Below, piece by piece: positions 36,449-46,295 of a stretch of DNA of 64,000 nucleotides. Every line of letters begins with the position of its first letter. The first letter of the stretch is position 1. Location of the stretch: contig JBPDWA010000004.1 of assembly GCA_051295955.1 (NCBI GenBank), positions 248,001-312,000 on the forward strand, written 5' to 3'. The notes beneath the pieces were generated by a model. That model was not told where the DNA came from, made no database searches, and was given only the letters and a program-made list of their open reading frames with translations. Origin of the DNA: Enterococcus faecalis_A. Lineage in GTDB: Bacteria > Bacillota > Bacilli > Lactobacillales > Enterococcaceae. The translations under genes were made by a program, and so were the position numbers.

Positions 36449-37324
36449 TTACAGATCTTCTTCATAGAAACGACCTAGGATTTGTACGTTATCGGCAATG
36501 CTGACAAAGGCTGCAGGATCTGTTTCTCGCATGGCAGCTTCTAAACTAGGAAGTTCAAAACGAGTCACCACGGTCAATAGCACGGTTTGCTTATCGTGAC
36601 GGTAGGCTCCTTCTGCTTCATGAATAATGGTAATTCCTCGCCGCATTTTTTTTTGAATTTCGTCAACGACTTTTCGAGGATTTTTGGTGACGATAATCAC
36701 TTGCATTTTCTTTTGTTTTGTATAAACAACGTCTGTTACTTTTCCACTAACAAAAATGGACAAAGCGCTGTAAAACATATACTGCCAGCCAAACAAAAAG
36801 CCAGCGACAAAAACGATAATTGCATTAAAAACAATGGAAATTGAACCGATTGAACGGCCGGTTTTTCTGCGGATGGTAATACTAAAAATGTCCAAGCCTC
36901 CAGATGACAACCCGTTTTTCAAGGCAAAACCAATGCCGGAGCCATTCACAGCTCCCCCAAAAATCGCACAGATAATCGGATCTGATGTCAATCTAGTTAA
37001 TGGAATCAGGTGCATCACTAAAGAAGTTAGTGTTACTGTAATGAAAGTGAAAATTGTAAACTTTTTGCCGATTTTTTTCCAAGCAAGGAAAAATAAGGGA
37101 ATATTTAAAACATATAATGTAATGGAAACCGGCACGGTGAAACCGATTAATTGCTTAGATAAAGTGGTTAAAATTTGTGCGAGCCCGGTAATGCCACTGG
37201 AGTAGATGTTTCCCGGCTGATAGAAAAAATTCATAGCGATCGAAGCTAAGATGGCATAAACCACCGAAGCCGATAGCTTGGTCGTATAGTCATGGACAGG
37301 AAAATTGGTATAAAATTTTTTCAT
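36449..37324 (-). CDS. YitT family membrane protein (DUF161 + DUF2179)
   Basis: 291 residues from ATG 37324 (MKKFYTNF), with GCGAGG about 10 bases upstream. Five to six membrane segments occupy residues 20-200, including FFYQPGNIYSSGITGLAQIL and KNGLSSGGLDIFSI. The C-terminal 80 residues form the cytosolic DUF2179 domain (MQVIIVTKNPRKVVDEIQKK, then RGITIIHEAEG). Function is not established for the family. Monocistronic with a clear terminator. Confidence 0.9.
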   Translation of the reverse strand: MKKFYTNFPVHDYTTKLSASVVYAILASIAMNFFYQPGNIYSSGITGLAQILTTLSKQLIGFTVPVSITLYVLNIPLFFLAWKKIGKKFTIFTFITVTLTSLVMHLIPLTRLTSDPIICAIFGGAVNGSGIGFALKNGLSSGGLDIFSITIRRKTGRSIGSISIVFNAIIVFVAGFLFGWQYMFYSALSIFVSGKVTDVVYTKQKKMQVIIVTKNPRKVVDEIQKKMRRGITIIHEAEGAYRHDKQTVLLTVVTRFELPSLEAAMRETDPAAFVSIADNVQILGRFYEEDL

Positions 37325-37479
37325 TGGGCAATGGCCTCGCTTTGCTGTTTTCATTTTCTTTCATATTATACGGGGTTTGACACAAGATTAAAAGAGCTAT
37401 CTCACAAATTCTACGGTTTCTTAGGGATTTTTTACATTTATTTCCACAAATTTCAATCGCTATAACGCTCTTTTAAACA

Positions 37480-37517
37480 TAAAAAAACTGAAGCGGAAAT
37501 ATTCCTAGCTTCAGTTC
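37480..37517 (-). terminator. Terminator of the UPF0340 / ECF / kinase operon
   Basis: Perfect 9-bp stem AACTGAAGC / GCTTCAGTT with a 13-base loop and seven T on the minus strand. Confidence 0.85.
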
Positions 37518-37576
37518 CTGCTATTATCATAGATAGCAACTTAAAAAATTTTAACTCAGCAGCTATCTTGGGGAAG

Positions 37577-38125
37577 TTATGCATAATGAGCTCTTGGTCC
37601 ACCAATGTATTTAGGACGAGCGTAAAGCGCTGTAACATGAGCAGCTCCGATTGCTTTAATACTTGGTCGCAACGGTACTTGGACATGTTTGACATGCATG
37701 CCGATTGACGTATCACCGATATCGAACCCAGCCTGAGCGGTAATATGCTCTACTTCAACTGGATCCTCGAATAATTGAAAGGCAGCGACTGAACAGGAGC
37801 CACCAGCATGCAATTGAGGAACAACAGAAACAATCTCAAAGCCTTTTGCTTGTGCCACGCTCCGTTCCATCGCTAGGGCTCGGTTGATATGTTCACAACC
37901 TTGAACGGCCAAAAAAATCCCATGGCTATCTAATGTTTCTTTTAAAGCGGAAACGATCCACTGTCCCACTTCTACGCTAGAGTTTTTGCCGATTGTACCG
38001 CCAACTACTTCACTAGTTGTACATCCCAGCACAAATATATCTCCTTTATGAACATTGCCGTTAGCAATCACTTCTTCAGCAATTGTGGTTACCTGTTCTT
38101 TAATTTTTTGTTCCGTTACTTCCAT
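37577..38125 (-). CDS. UPF0340/TIGR01440 family protein (YwlG-like)
   Basis: 182 residues from ATG 38125 (MEVTEQK) with AGAAGGAA upstream. Family hallmarks are DIFVLGCTTSEVVGGTIGKN, VQGCEHINRALAMER and the C-terminal GGPRAHYA. The function is unknown; the fold is thought to bind small molecules. It overlaps or abuts the ECF gene (its alternative upstream start lies inside that gene), so it is the last gene of a three-gene unit. Confidence 0.9.
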   Translation of the reverse strand: MEVTEQKIKEQVTTIAEEVIANGNVHKGDIFVLGCTTSEVVGGTIGKNSSVEVGQWIVSALKETLDSHGIFLAVQGCEHINRALAMERSVAQAKGFEIVSVVPQLHAGGSCSVAAFQLFEDPVEVEHITAQAGFDIGDTSIGMHVKHVQVPLRPSIKAIGAAHVTALYARPKYIGGPRAHYA

Positions 38126-38126
38126 C

Positions 38127-38624
38127 TTAAATTCCTTCTTTCTTGAGATCACGTTTAGGCAAAGCGTGTTGAATAGCTTTAGCTAACGGCACCGCAACCA
38201 CTGCTCCGAAAACTGATTGTGCCGTGTTGGTAGGTAGTGAAGCTAGCCCTGCCCCGAAACCGTAAAGAAAACCAGTTGCTAAAGCATAGCCGACTACCAT
38301 TGCTACGCAGCCTAAAGCCAAGCCAAAATATTGCCAGCTTTTTTTGCTAGCTGCAAAATGGCCCGCCAACCACCCTTGGAAACCATGAATGAACAAAGAA
38401 AAGATAATCCATTGAGGATAGCCCGATAACAAATCAATCATACCTCCGCTTAAAGCCCCCACGGTTAAGCCACCTACTGGTCCAAATAGTAGACTTGCCG
38501 TGTAAATGCCCGCATCGGCCAATGTAACAAAGCCATTGGTTCCGGGAACTGGGATAATAAACACAAGTGATACCCCTACTGTTAACGCAGTAATCACTGC
38601 ATAGATACTGATTCTTCTAGTCAT
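38127..38624 (-). CDS. ECF transporter substrate-binding (S) component
   Basis: 165 residues, about five to six membrane segments, starting MTRRISIYAVITALTVGVSL with the basic N-terminus usual for ECF S components. The stretch ADAGIYTASLLFGPVGGLTVGALSGGMIDLL is typical of S components for pyridoxine- or hydroxymethylpyrimidine-like vitamins. Its ATG overlaps the stop of the upstream vitamin kinase gene by 4 bases, which strongly suggests it imports that kinase's substrate. The shared ECF energising module is not in this window. Confidence 0.85.
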   Translation of the reverse strand: MTRRISIYAVITALTVGVSLVFIIPVPGTNGFVTLADAGIYTASLLFGPVGGLTVGALSGGMIDLLSGYPQWIIFSLFIHGFQGWLAGHFAASKKSWQYFGLALGCVAMVVGYALATGFLYGFGAGLASLPTNTAQSVFGAVVAVPLAKAIQHALPKRDLKKEGI

Positions 38625-39430
38625 TTCGGTTCCCCCTCTTCTATTTCCATCATCTTGCCACCATACCAGACACTGCCAAATTCTGAGTCAATCGTAACAC
38701 CGGAAGTGATTGATTCGGAAATATATTGTTTGGCATTCGTAATTGCTGAGGTTAACTCCTCTCCTAAAACCAAACCAGCAGCAATCGCCGAAGAAAAGCC
38801 ACAACCGGCGCCATTAATGGTTTTTACTTGTTGTTTTGGCTTAGAGTACAGCCGATGGCGCTTTCCGTCATAGAAGTTATCGACTGCTTTATCACCTGCC
38901 AAGCGATTCCCACCTTTGATTACCACAGAACTTGCACCCATTTCATACAACTGCTCAGCACCGGCTTGCACATCATCAATGGTCGTTAGCTGGCGCTTAG
39001 TTAAAAGTTCAGCCTCTTTTAAGTTTGGCGTAATAACTGTGGCTAAAGGAAACAGCTCGTTAGAAAGAGCGGCAATATATTCTTTTTCATAACGAGAAGC
39101 TGATTCTTTAAAAACAAATACTGGATCCAATACTATCGGTAAATCAGGTTGCTTTATTAAAAAAGAACGAATAACAGAAATACTTTGGATGTTATGAATT
39201 AAGCCAATTTTTACACCAGCCAAACTAGCTTTAGGTAAAGAAGCCAGCTGACTTTCTAAAAGTTTAGCGCTGAGATTATGGACTTGAAATTGATTTCCCT
39301 GGGCTGTAGCAATACACGTTAAGGCTGACAGACCAAATAAGCGAAAATTTTCAAATGTTTTCAAATCGGTTTGAATGCCGCCGCCGGAAAAGGGATCGGA
39401 ACCGCCAATTGTCAAAATTTTTTTCGTCAT
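38621..39430 (-). CDS. PdxK/ThiD-type vitamin kinase
   Basis: 269-residue ribokinase-fold kinase. LTIGGSDPFSGGGIQTDLKTF at the N-terminus matches the hydroxymethylpyrimidine/pyridoxine kinase group, and TINGAGCGFSSAIAAGL carries the anion hole and catalytic residue segment (Cys version, GAGCGFS). The Cys in place of the common Asp is seen in the ThiD-like pyridoxine kinases of Firmicutes, so pyridoxine/pyridoxal may be the true substrate. AAGGAG precedes ATG 39430. First gene of the kinase-ECF-UPF0340 unit. Confidence 0.85.
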   Translation of the reverse strand: MTKKILTIGGSDPFSGGGIQTDLKTFENFRLFGLSALTCIATAQGNQFQVHNLSAKLLESQLASLPKASLAGVKIGLIHNIQSISVIRSFLIKQPDLPIVLDPVFVFKESASRYEKEYIAALSNELFPLATVITPNLKEAELLTKRQLTTIDDVQAGAEQLYEMGASSVVIKGGNRLAGDKAVDNFYDGKRHRLYSKPKQQVKTINGAGCGFSSAIAAGLVLGEELTSAITNAKQYISESITSGVTIDSEFGSVWYGGKMMEIEEGEPK

Positions 39431-39528
39431 ATCTTTCGCTCCTTCTTTTTCATCTTACTAACCTTCACTTAAAAAGAAAACAGCCAATTGGCAGATTTTT
39501 AGGCCAGCCAATTTTTTATAACTACGAA

Positions 39529-39567
39529 TAAAAAACAACAGTCCTTCATTTCCTTAGACTGCTGCTT
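39529..39567 (-). terminator. Terminator of hisS-aspS
   Basis: Minus-strand stem CAGCAGTC / GACTGTTG with T-run TTTTTT, about 40 bases after the aspS stop. Confidence 0.75.
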
Positions 39568-39605
39568 TTAATGTTACATCTACAATCATGATCAACTTTT
39601 TCAGC

Positions 39606-41375
39606 TTATTCTTCAATAGCTGTTACATCAATGTTTAATTCAAACAATTGTAATGGCGAAACCTTACTTGGCGCATTGTTCATCGGATCCATTGCTTTAC
39701 CGTTTTTAGGAAAGGCGATGACTTCACGAATATTTTCTTCTCCGGCTAACAACATTATAAGACGATCCAAGCCCAGAGCAATGCCGCCATGTGGAGGGAA
39801 GCCGTAATCCAATGCATCCAATAAAAACCCAAATTGTTCTGTTGCCGCTTCTTTGGTAAAGCCTAATGTTTCAAACATTTTTTCTTGCAGTTCTCGCGTA
39901 TGAATCCGCAAGGAGCCACCGCCTAATTCATATCCATTTAAGACGATATCATAGGCTTGTGCATAGACTTTTTCCGGATTGGTTGAAAGCAAATCAATAT
40001 CAGCGGCTTTTGGCTGAGTGAATGGATGATGCGCAGACACATAGCGACCGGCTTCTTCATCATATTCAAAAAGCGGCCAGTCAACTACCCACAAGAAGTT
40101 AAATTTCGATTCATCAATCAAGCCCAATTCTTTACCTAACCGTGTCCGAACAGCTCCTAATGCTGCCGCTACAATTTCAGGCCTGTCAGCACCAAACATT
40201 AAAATATCACCAACTTCTGCTTGGGTAACAGCGATGAGTTCATCTGTAACATCAGTTAAGAATTTAGCAATTGGCCCTTTTAAGCCGTCTGCTTCTACTT
40301 TTAGCCAAGCTAAGCCCTTTGCTCCAAATTGACTAACATATTGACCTAATTGATCCATGTCTTTTCTGGAATACTTCGCACCAGCCCCTTTGGCATTGAG
40401 CGCCTTCACGTGGCCGCCATTTGCTAAAGCATTTTGGAAAACTTTAAAGTCGCAGTCTTTCACAACTGAGGCCACATCAATTAATTCCATATCGAAACGA
40501 GTATCTGGTTTATCACTTCCGTAACGAGCCATTGCTTCATCATAACTCATTCGCGGAAAAGGAGTGGTAATCTCTATTCCTTTAGTTTCTTTCATAACCT
40601 TTGCCAACATGTTTTCAGTATAAGTTTGAATTTCTTCCGGTGTTAAGAAACTTGTTTCAATATCCACTTGGGTAAATTCCGGTTGGCGATCGCCTCTTAA
40701 GTCTTCATCACGGAAGCAGCGCACAATTTGATAATAACGATCAAAACCAGCGCCCATCAGCAATTGTTTAAATATTTGCGGAGATTGTGGCAATGCATAA
40801 AAATGACCGGCATGTACCCGAGAAGGCACTAGATAATCGCGGGCACCTTCTGGAGTAGATTTGCCTAAATAAGGTGTTTCAATATCAATAAATTCATGGT
40901 CATCCAAATAGTGCCGAATGGCCTTTGTAACTTGATGGCGCAGTTTAAGATTTTGTGTCATAGATGGGCGGCGCAAATCTAAGTAACGATATTTCAAACG
41001 TGTCTCATCGTTAACATTATTGTCGTCTTCAATGGTGAATGGTGGTGTTTTCGCAGCATTTAAAATAGTAATATCGGACGCCAGCACTTCAAATTCGCCT
41101 GTTTTCATTTTCGGATTGATGGCTTCTTGATCACGATAAACCACATCCCCTTGAATCTCAATCACGTATTCACTACGACATTTATCTGCGATTTCCCAAG
41201 CTTGTTTGGAACGTTCTGGATTAAAAACAACTTGGATAATTCCTTGACGGTCTCGCAAGTCGATAAAGATTACACCACCTAGGTCGCGTCTTTTTTGAAC
41301 CCATCCTTTCAATGTTACTTCTTTACCGATTAATGCGGCGGATACATCGCCACAGTATACTGTTCGTTTTGCCAT
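39606..41375 (-). CDS. aspS: Aspartyl-tRNA synthetase
   Basis: 589 residues, the bacterial-type length with an anticodon-binding OB fold (residues 1-105), class II core and GAD insertion. Motif 2 is FRDEDLRGDRQPEFTQVD, and motif 3 is GIALGLDRLIMLLAG. It charges tRNA-Asp. ORF begins MAKRTVYCGDVS with AAGGAGCGA upstream. It follows hisS by 37 bases and shares the T-box-controlled transcript. Confidence 0.97.
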   Translation of the reverse strand: MAKRTVYCGDVSAALIGKEVTLKGWVQKRRDLGGVIFIDLRDRQGIIQVVFNPERSKQAWEIADKCRSEYVIEIQGDVVYRDQEAINPKMKTGEFEVLASDITILNAAKTPPFTIEDDNNVNDETRLKYRYLDLRRPSMTQNLKLRHQVTKAIRHYLDDHEFIDIETPYLGKSTPEGARDYLVPSRVHAGHFYALPQSPQIFKQLLMGAGFDRYYQIVRCFRDEDLRGDRQPEFTQVDIETSFLTPEEIQTYTENMLAKVMKETKGIEITTPFPRMSYDEAMARYGSDKPDTRFDMELIDVASVVKDCDFKVFQNALANGGHVKALNAKGAGAKYSRKDMDQLGQYVSQFGAKGLAWLKVEADGLKGPIAKFLTDVTDELIAVTQAEVGDILMFGADRPEIVAAALGAVRTRLGKELGLIDESKFNFLWVVDWPLFEYDEEAGRYVSAHHPFTQPKAADIDLLSTNPEKVYAQAYDIVLNGYELGGGSLRIHTRELQEKMFETLGFTKEAATEQFGFLLDALDYGFPPHGGIALGLDRLIMLLAGEENIREVIAFPKNGKAMDPMNNAPSKVSPLQLFELNIDVTAIEE

Positions 41376-41412
41376 CTCTACTCGCTCCTTTGTCTTAAAA
41401 AAATCTTTCGTG

Positions 41413-42711
41413 TTAGTCTAAACTTTTACTCATCATTTCATCATACACTTCGTCGAAGCGCTCATAAATATCACATATTGGAAAGGCTTTTTCTTCGCGT
41501 GTTGCCATTGATTTAACGTTAACAATTCCTTCATTCAATTCATTTTCGCCAATCGTTAATACCAATTTTGCTTGTAATTTATCGGCTGTTTTAAATTGGG
41601 CTTTCGGTTTGCGATTCATATAATCACGTTCCGCTGAAAAACCAAAATTACGGATACTTTGAACAAGTTGAAGTGCAGCAATATTAGTTTTTTCACCAAT
41701 TACGACAACATATGCATCCAACTCAGATAATGCCGGAATCACCACTTCTTCAGCTTCCATTGTCAATAAAACACGTTCGATGCCCATACCAAAGCCAAAA
41801 CCTGGTGTGTCTGGACCGCCTAATTCTTCGACTAATCCGTTATAACGACCACCCGCACAAATGGTTGATTGAGCCCCCATTTTGGGTGCTTCACTCATAA
41901 TTTCAAAAATTGTATGCGTATAATAATCCAAGCCGCGAACCATATTGCTGTCAATCTCATAAGGGATTTCTAGCGTATCTAACATATCAGTCACTGCTTC
42001 AAAATGTGCTTTTGATGGTTCATTTAAATATTCTAAGATTGAAGGCGCCTCTGCAACGATTGCCTGATCTTTTTTATCTTTGCTATCTAAGACACGTAAA
42101 GGATTCTCATATAGTCGGCGCTTTGAATCTTCACTTAGTTCTTCCAAATGAGGTTCCAAATAATCAATCAGTGCTTGGCGATAAACTGCACGCGTTGCTT
42201 TATCACCTAATGAATTAATGACTAATTTAATTTGCTGAATACCTAATTGTTTAAAAAAGTCGAGAGCCATAGCCATAATTTCTACGTCAAGTGCTGGATT
42301 TTCACTACCAAACGCTTCAACACCAATTTGGTGGAACTGGCGTAAACGACCAGCTTGTGGACGCTCATAACGGAACATAGGTCCCATATAGTAAGTTTTG
42401 TATGGTTTAGCATGTTCTGGACCAAATAATTTATTTTCTACAAATGCACGAACAATCGGTGCGGTGCCTTCCGGGCGTAAAGTAACATGTCGCTTACCTT
42501 TGTCGTAAAAATCATACATCTCTTTAGAAACAATATCCGTAGTATTGCCCACACTGCGAGAAATAACTTCATAATGTTCAAAAATAGGTGTTCTGATTTC
42601 TTGGTATTGATAATCGCGAAAAACCAATCGCGCTGTTTCTTCAATAAACTGCCATTTTTCACTAGTTCCCGGCAATAAATCACTGGTTCCTTTTGGTCTT
42701 TGATACTTCAT
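41413..42711 (-). CDS. hisS: Histidyl-tRNA synthetase
   Basis: 432-residue class II synthetase. Motif 2 segment MFRYERPQAGRLRQFHQ, His-binding motifs LDYYTHTIFE and CAGGRYNGLVEELGG, and a C-terminal anticodon-binding domain. AAAGGGG precedes ATG 42711. First gene behind a T-box leader; a further 250-base untranslated stretch separates the T-box terminator from the start codon. Confidence 0.97.
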   Translation of the reverse strand: MKYQRPKGTSDLLPGTSEKWQFIEETARLVFRDYQYQEIRTPIFEHYEVISRSVGNTTDIVSKEMYDFYDKGKRHVTLRPEGTAPIVRAFVENKLFGPEHAKPYKTYYMGPMFRYERPQAGRLRQFHQIGVEAFGSENPALDVEIMAMALDFFKQLGIQQIKLVINSLGDKATRAVYRQALIDYLEPHLEELSEDSKRRLYENPLRVLDSKDKKDQAIVAEAPSILEYLNEPSKAHFEAVTDMLDTLEIPYEIDSNMVRGLDYYTHTIFEIMSEAPKMGAQSTICAGGRYNGLVEELGGPDTPGFGFGMGIERVLLTMEAEEVVIPALSELDAYVVVIGEKTNIAALQLVQSIRNFGFSAERDYMNRKPKAQFKTADKLQAKLVLTIGENELNEGIVNVKSMATREEKAFPICDIYERFDEVYDEMMSKSLD

Positions 42712-42960
42712 CTATTTTTACCCCTTTACTTATATTTAAAATCCATAAATGTATATTGTAGAAAACTTCCCTAGCAATAAAACAGGTAGTGATATGTTGC
42801 TTTGTTCCAAGGATTGAAACGAAGTGGCGCTTATAGGAAACACCTCTCCAAAGTAAGAACTTGATGCTTTGGCTAATTGTAGCGAACTTCACTCTCTTTC
42901 CTTCATCAAGTACTACCCATCATCTGCTTTCCTACTACGTAGTAATCGCAGTGGTTCGCA

Positions 42961-43196
42961 GCAAAAAGCCCTTGTATATTGCTATACAAGGGCGTCATTC
43001 TTCGTGTAACGCGGTACCACCTATTTTCGAAAGAATTCTCTTCTTTCCTCTAACGATTAACGCTCGTAACGGAACAGCTTTGCTTCTGTTCATCTCCAGA
43101 ATGTCTTTCACTTCCCATGACGGAGTTGTTTTCAGCCAAGGCAACTCTCTCTTCACCGATCAACGGAAACCTACTCGTTCTTTCAAAGATTTTTAA
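42961..43196 (-). promoter_or_regulatory. T-box riboswitch controlling hisS-aspS
   Basis: The minus strand carries the T-box core AGGTGGTACCGCG (43010-43022), followed by a perfect terminator stem GCCCTTGTATAG / CTATACAAGGGC-like hairpin with TTTTT (42961-42993). Upstream, long Stem I sequences begin near 43196 (GAAAGAACGAGTAGG). A GACAT sequence at 43101-43105 is the best specifier candidate. GAC (Asp) followed by a purine fits the usual rule, and CAT (His) overlaps it. Uncharged tRNA would favour antitermination. Confidence 0.93.
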
Positions 43197-43291
43197 TATT
43201 ATCTATAAACTACTAAAAGATTTCCTGAAAGTCAAGGGAAAATCAAAAGAAACCCTTTAGACACTGCAAAGTGTTCACTTTTTTAGAGCTG

Positions 43292-43738
43292 CTACTTTTC
43301 TTTACTATCAATAATGATCGTGACTGGACCATCATTAACTAGCGAGACTTGCATATCTGCCCCAAATTTCCCTGTTGCTATCGGTATTCCAGCTTTTTCA
43401 AATTCCTCATTGAACAATTGATAAAGGGGAATAGCAGTTTCCGGTCGAGCCGCTTCGATAAAGCTCGGCCGATTTCCTTTTTTGGTATTCGCATATAAAG
43501 TAAATTGAGAAATGCTCAGGATACTGCCATCTACTGCTTGAATGCTCTGGTTCATTTTGCCATTATCATCTTCAAATACCCGCAGTTTACTAATTTTACC
43601 AACTAAGTAAGCGACATCTTCTGGTGTATCCGTTTCATGAATACCCACCAAAATTAGAAACCCACGTTGAATGGCACCGACAACTTGATCTGCAATGCGC
43701 ACTTCTGCTTGGCTGACCCGCTGAATTACTACTTTCAT
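43292..43738 (-). CDS. dtd: D-aminoacyl-tRNA deacylase
   Basis: 148 residues, standard length. N-terminal MKVVIQRVSQAEVRI, catalytic SQFTLYANTKKGNRPSF and the C-terminal NDGPVTIIIDS segment match DTD. It removes D-amino acids and glycine wrongly attached to tRNA. It follows rel by about 15 bases, the usual rel-dtd pair of Firmicutes, and has GGAGTGG-like sequence upstream. Confidence 0.95.
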   Translation of the reverse strand: MKVVIQRVSQAEVRIADQVVGAIQRGFLILVGIHETDTPEDVAYLVGKISKLRVFEDDNGKMNQSIQAVDGSILSISQFTLYANTKKGNRPSFIEAARPETAIPLYQLFNEEFEKAGIPIATGKFGADMQVSLVNDGPVTIIIDSKEK

Positions 43739-43753
43739 ACTTTGTCCACTCCT

Positions 43754-45967
43754 TTAACCATTGGTACGACGAACATTGTATACTTCCGGAACATTTTTGA
43801 TTTTATCTACAATGGTTTTTAAGTGAGCTAAATTTTGAATTTTTAGTGTGATGTGAACCAAAGCCATTTTTTCTTTCGTTGGTTTTGCCTCTACACTAAC
43901 CAAATTTTTGGTCATCGGACTGACGACTTGTAAAATATCATTTAATAAGCCATTGCGATTATACCCATAAATTTCCAAATCAGCATCGTATTCTTTTTTA
44001 TTATTATCAGTGTCTTCCCACTCGACTTCAATCAGTCGTTGAGCCAGCTCTTCTTGATGTTGAACGTTGGGACAATCAGCTCGGTGAATGGATACGCCCC
44101 GACCTTTTGTAATGTAACCAACAATTTCGTCTCCTGGAACAGGATTACAGCAACGACTAAGCCTGATCAATAGATTATCTACGCCTTGAATAACAATTCC
44201 GCCTTCATGGCGTACTTTCATTTTATCATTTTCTTTTTTTGGTGGATTCGTTAATAATTCTTCTACTTCTTGGCGTTGTTTTTCTAACTCTTTTTCTTTG
44301 CGTTCTTTTTCAGTCAGACGGTTGCAAACGACTTGAGCACTTAATTCACCATAACCAATGGCAGCGTATAAGTCATCTTCTGTCTGGAATTTGAACTTAT
44401 CCAGTGCTTCGGCCATCTTTGCTTTAGTGATAATCTCTTTAGGTACAAAGCCATGTTCCGTTAAATGTTTGGTTACTGCATCATGACCTTTAATAACATT
44501 TACTTCTCGATCTTGAGCCTTGAAGAAGCGTTTAATTTTATTTTTTGCTTTACTGGTTTTCACCATCTTCAGCCAATCACGGCTTGGACCAAATGAATTA
44601 GGAGAGGTTAGAACTTCGATTATATCCCCATTTTTTAAAGTATAGTCTAACTGGACCATTTTTCCATTCACTTTTGCGCCGGCGGTTTTATTGCCAATTT
44701 CCGTGTGGATACTGTAAGCGAAATCTAAAGGTCCAGAGCCTTTTGGCAGCTCAGTTACTTCTCCAGTCGGTGTAAAAACATACACTTTATCACTGAAAAT
44801 ATCGCCTTTGACGCCTTCCATAAATTCCGATGCATTGTAGCTTTCATCTTGAAGCTCCAACAACTCATGGAACCAACCCAATTGTTTGGTCATGTTGTCC
44901 GGTTCCACTTTTTCCGTCTTCCCTTCTTTGTAAGCCCAATGAGCTGCAACCCCAAATTCTGCAATTTGATGCATTTCGTGGGTACGAATTTGGACCTCAA
45001 CGGGATTGCCCTTGGGACCGATAACCGTGGTATGAATTGATTGGTACATATTCGCTTTTGGCATAGCAATATAATCTTTAAATCGGCCCGGCATCGGTGT
45101 CCATTTGGTATGGATTGCTCCTAAAACGGCATAACAGTCTTTGATTGAGTCAACAATTACGCGGATCGCTAATAAATCGTAAATTTCATTAAATTGCTTT
45201 TTTTGGTCTTTCATTTTTCGATAGATCGAATAAATGTGCTTCGGACGTCCATAAATCTCAGCATAGATTTCTAAATCTTCAGTGGCCAATCGGATGTCTT
45301 CTACTGCTTGAGCAACGTAAGCTTCCCGTTCTTCCCGCTTACTTTGCATTAAATTAACAATTCTGTAATATTGATTAGGGTTGATATATCGTAACGCAGT
45401 ATCTTCCAGTTCCCATTTGATCCGACTAATCCCCAAGCGATGAGCCAAAGGTGCGTAAATTTCCAATGTTTCTTGGGCAATGCGTCGCTGTTTATCTTCT
45501 CGTAAATGTTTTAAAGTGCGCATATTGTGAAGACGGTCAGCTAATTTCACCATAATCACGCGTAAATCTTGCGCCATCGCCAACAACATTTTGCGATGGT
45601 TTTCCGCTAATTGTTCTTCATGAGATTTGTATTTGATTTTACCTAATTTAGTGACCCCATCAACTAGCATTGCTACATCAGCACCGAATTCTGCGGTTAA
45701 GTCGTCTAAGGTTGCCTCCGTATCTTCCACAACGTCATGTAAAAAACCTGTGGCTACAGTATGAGGATCCATATGTAATTCCGCTAGAATACCTGCTACT
45801 TGAATCGGATGAATAATATAGGGCTCTCCTGATTGGCGGACTTGTCCTTCATGAGCTTTTTCAGCATAATCCAAAGCTTTTTGAACAAATGCGACATGTT
45901 CTGGCCCCATGTAACTGGCTACGAGTCTTATAACGCCCGGCCCTGTCAGTAGTTCTTCTTTTGACAT
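43754..45967 (-). CDS. relA: Bifunctional (p)ppGpp synthetase/hydrolase Rel
   Basis: 737 residues from ATG 45967, with AAGGAG 8 bases upstream. The N-terminal HD hydrolase is intact (HPIQVAGILAEL, FLHDVVEDTEATL). It is followed by the synthetase domain (IRVIVDSIKDCYAVLG, RFKDYIAMPKANMYQSIHTT), TGS (VYVFTPTGEVTELPKGS), a zinc-finger-like segment (RLSRCCNPVPGDEIVGY) and a C-terminal ACT domain. With both catalytic centres present it should make and degrade (p)ppGpp. Starved ribosomes activate it through the C-terminal region. Confidence 0.96.
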   Translation of the reverse strand: MSKEELLTGPGVIRLVASYMGPEHVAFVQKALDYAEKAHEGQVRQSGEPYIIHPIQVAGILAELHMDPHTVATGFLHDVVEDTEATLDDLTAEFGADVAMLVDGVTKLGKIKYKSHEEQLAENHRKMLLAMAQDLRVIMVKLADRLHNMRTLKHLREDKQRRIAQETLEIYAPLAHRLGISRIKWELEDTALRYINPNQYYRIVNLMQSKREEREAYVAQAVEDIRLATEDLEIYAEIYGRPKHIYSIYRKMKDQKKQFNEIYDLLAIRVIVDSIKDCYAVLGAIHTKWTPMPGRFKDYIAMPKANMYQSIHTTVIGPKGNPVEVQIRTHEMHQIAEFGVAAHWAYKEGKTEKVEPDNMTKQLGWFHELLELQDESYNASEFMEGVKGDIFSDKVYVFTPTGEVTELPKGSGPLDFAYSIHTEIGNKTAGAKVNGKMVQLDYTLKNGDIIEVLTSPNSFGPSRDWLKMVKTSKAKNKIKRFFKAQDREVNVIKGHDAVTKHLTEHGFVPKEIITKAKMAEALDKFKFQTEDDLYAAIGYGELSAQVVCNRLTEKERKEKELEKQRQEVEELLTNPPKKENDKMKVRHEGGIVIQGVDNLLIRLSRCCNPVPGDEIVGYITKGRGVSIHRADCPNVQHQEELAQRLIEVEWEDTDNNKKEYDADLEIYGYNRNGLLNDILQVVSPMTKNLVSVEAKPTKEKMALVHITLKIQNLAHLKTIVDKIKNVPEVYNVRRTNG

Positions 45968-46295
45968 GATCATCACTCCTTTGCTGAAGGCAATTTTAAA
46001 TATTGGCAAAGAATCAACAAACTTTTGCATTTATTTTCAAATGAATTCCTTCTAAAATGTCCAGTTGAAGAAAACTCTCGACTTTGAATGGCTTCTTATC
46101 AAAAAAAGCAAGCGTCTCTATCTTTTGCGAAATCGTTTTCTTTCGTTTCAAAGAACTATACACATGGATAAAAAAGAAAAGTACCACTTGAAACAGTAGC
46201 ACTCTCAACAACTCTATTATACTAAATTTTCTCTAGATTTCAATTGCCATTGCTGTTTATCTGAAAAAAACAAGAGCATCCGCCCTCCAGTTCTT

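Noticed and set aside
42680..42892. 70-codon frame between the T-box and hisS
   Set aside because: No ribosome site, overlaps the hisS start; treated as untranslated leader.
46014..46211. 65-codon minus frame upstream of rel
   Set aside because: No ribosome site or family resemblance. It ends inside the region just upstream of the chosen rel start and is probably chance coding.
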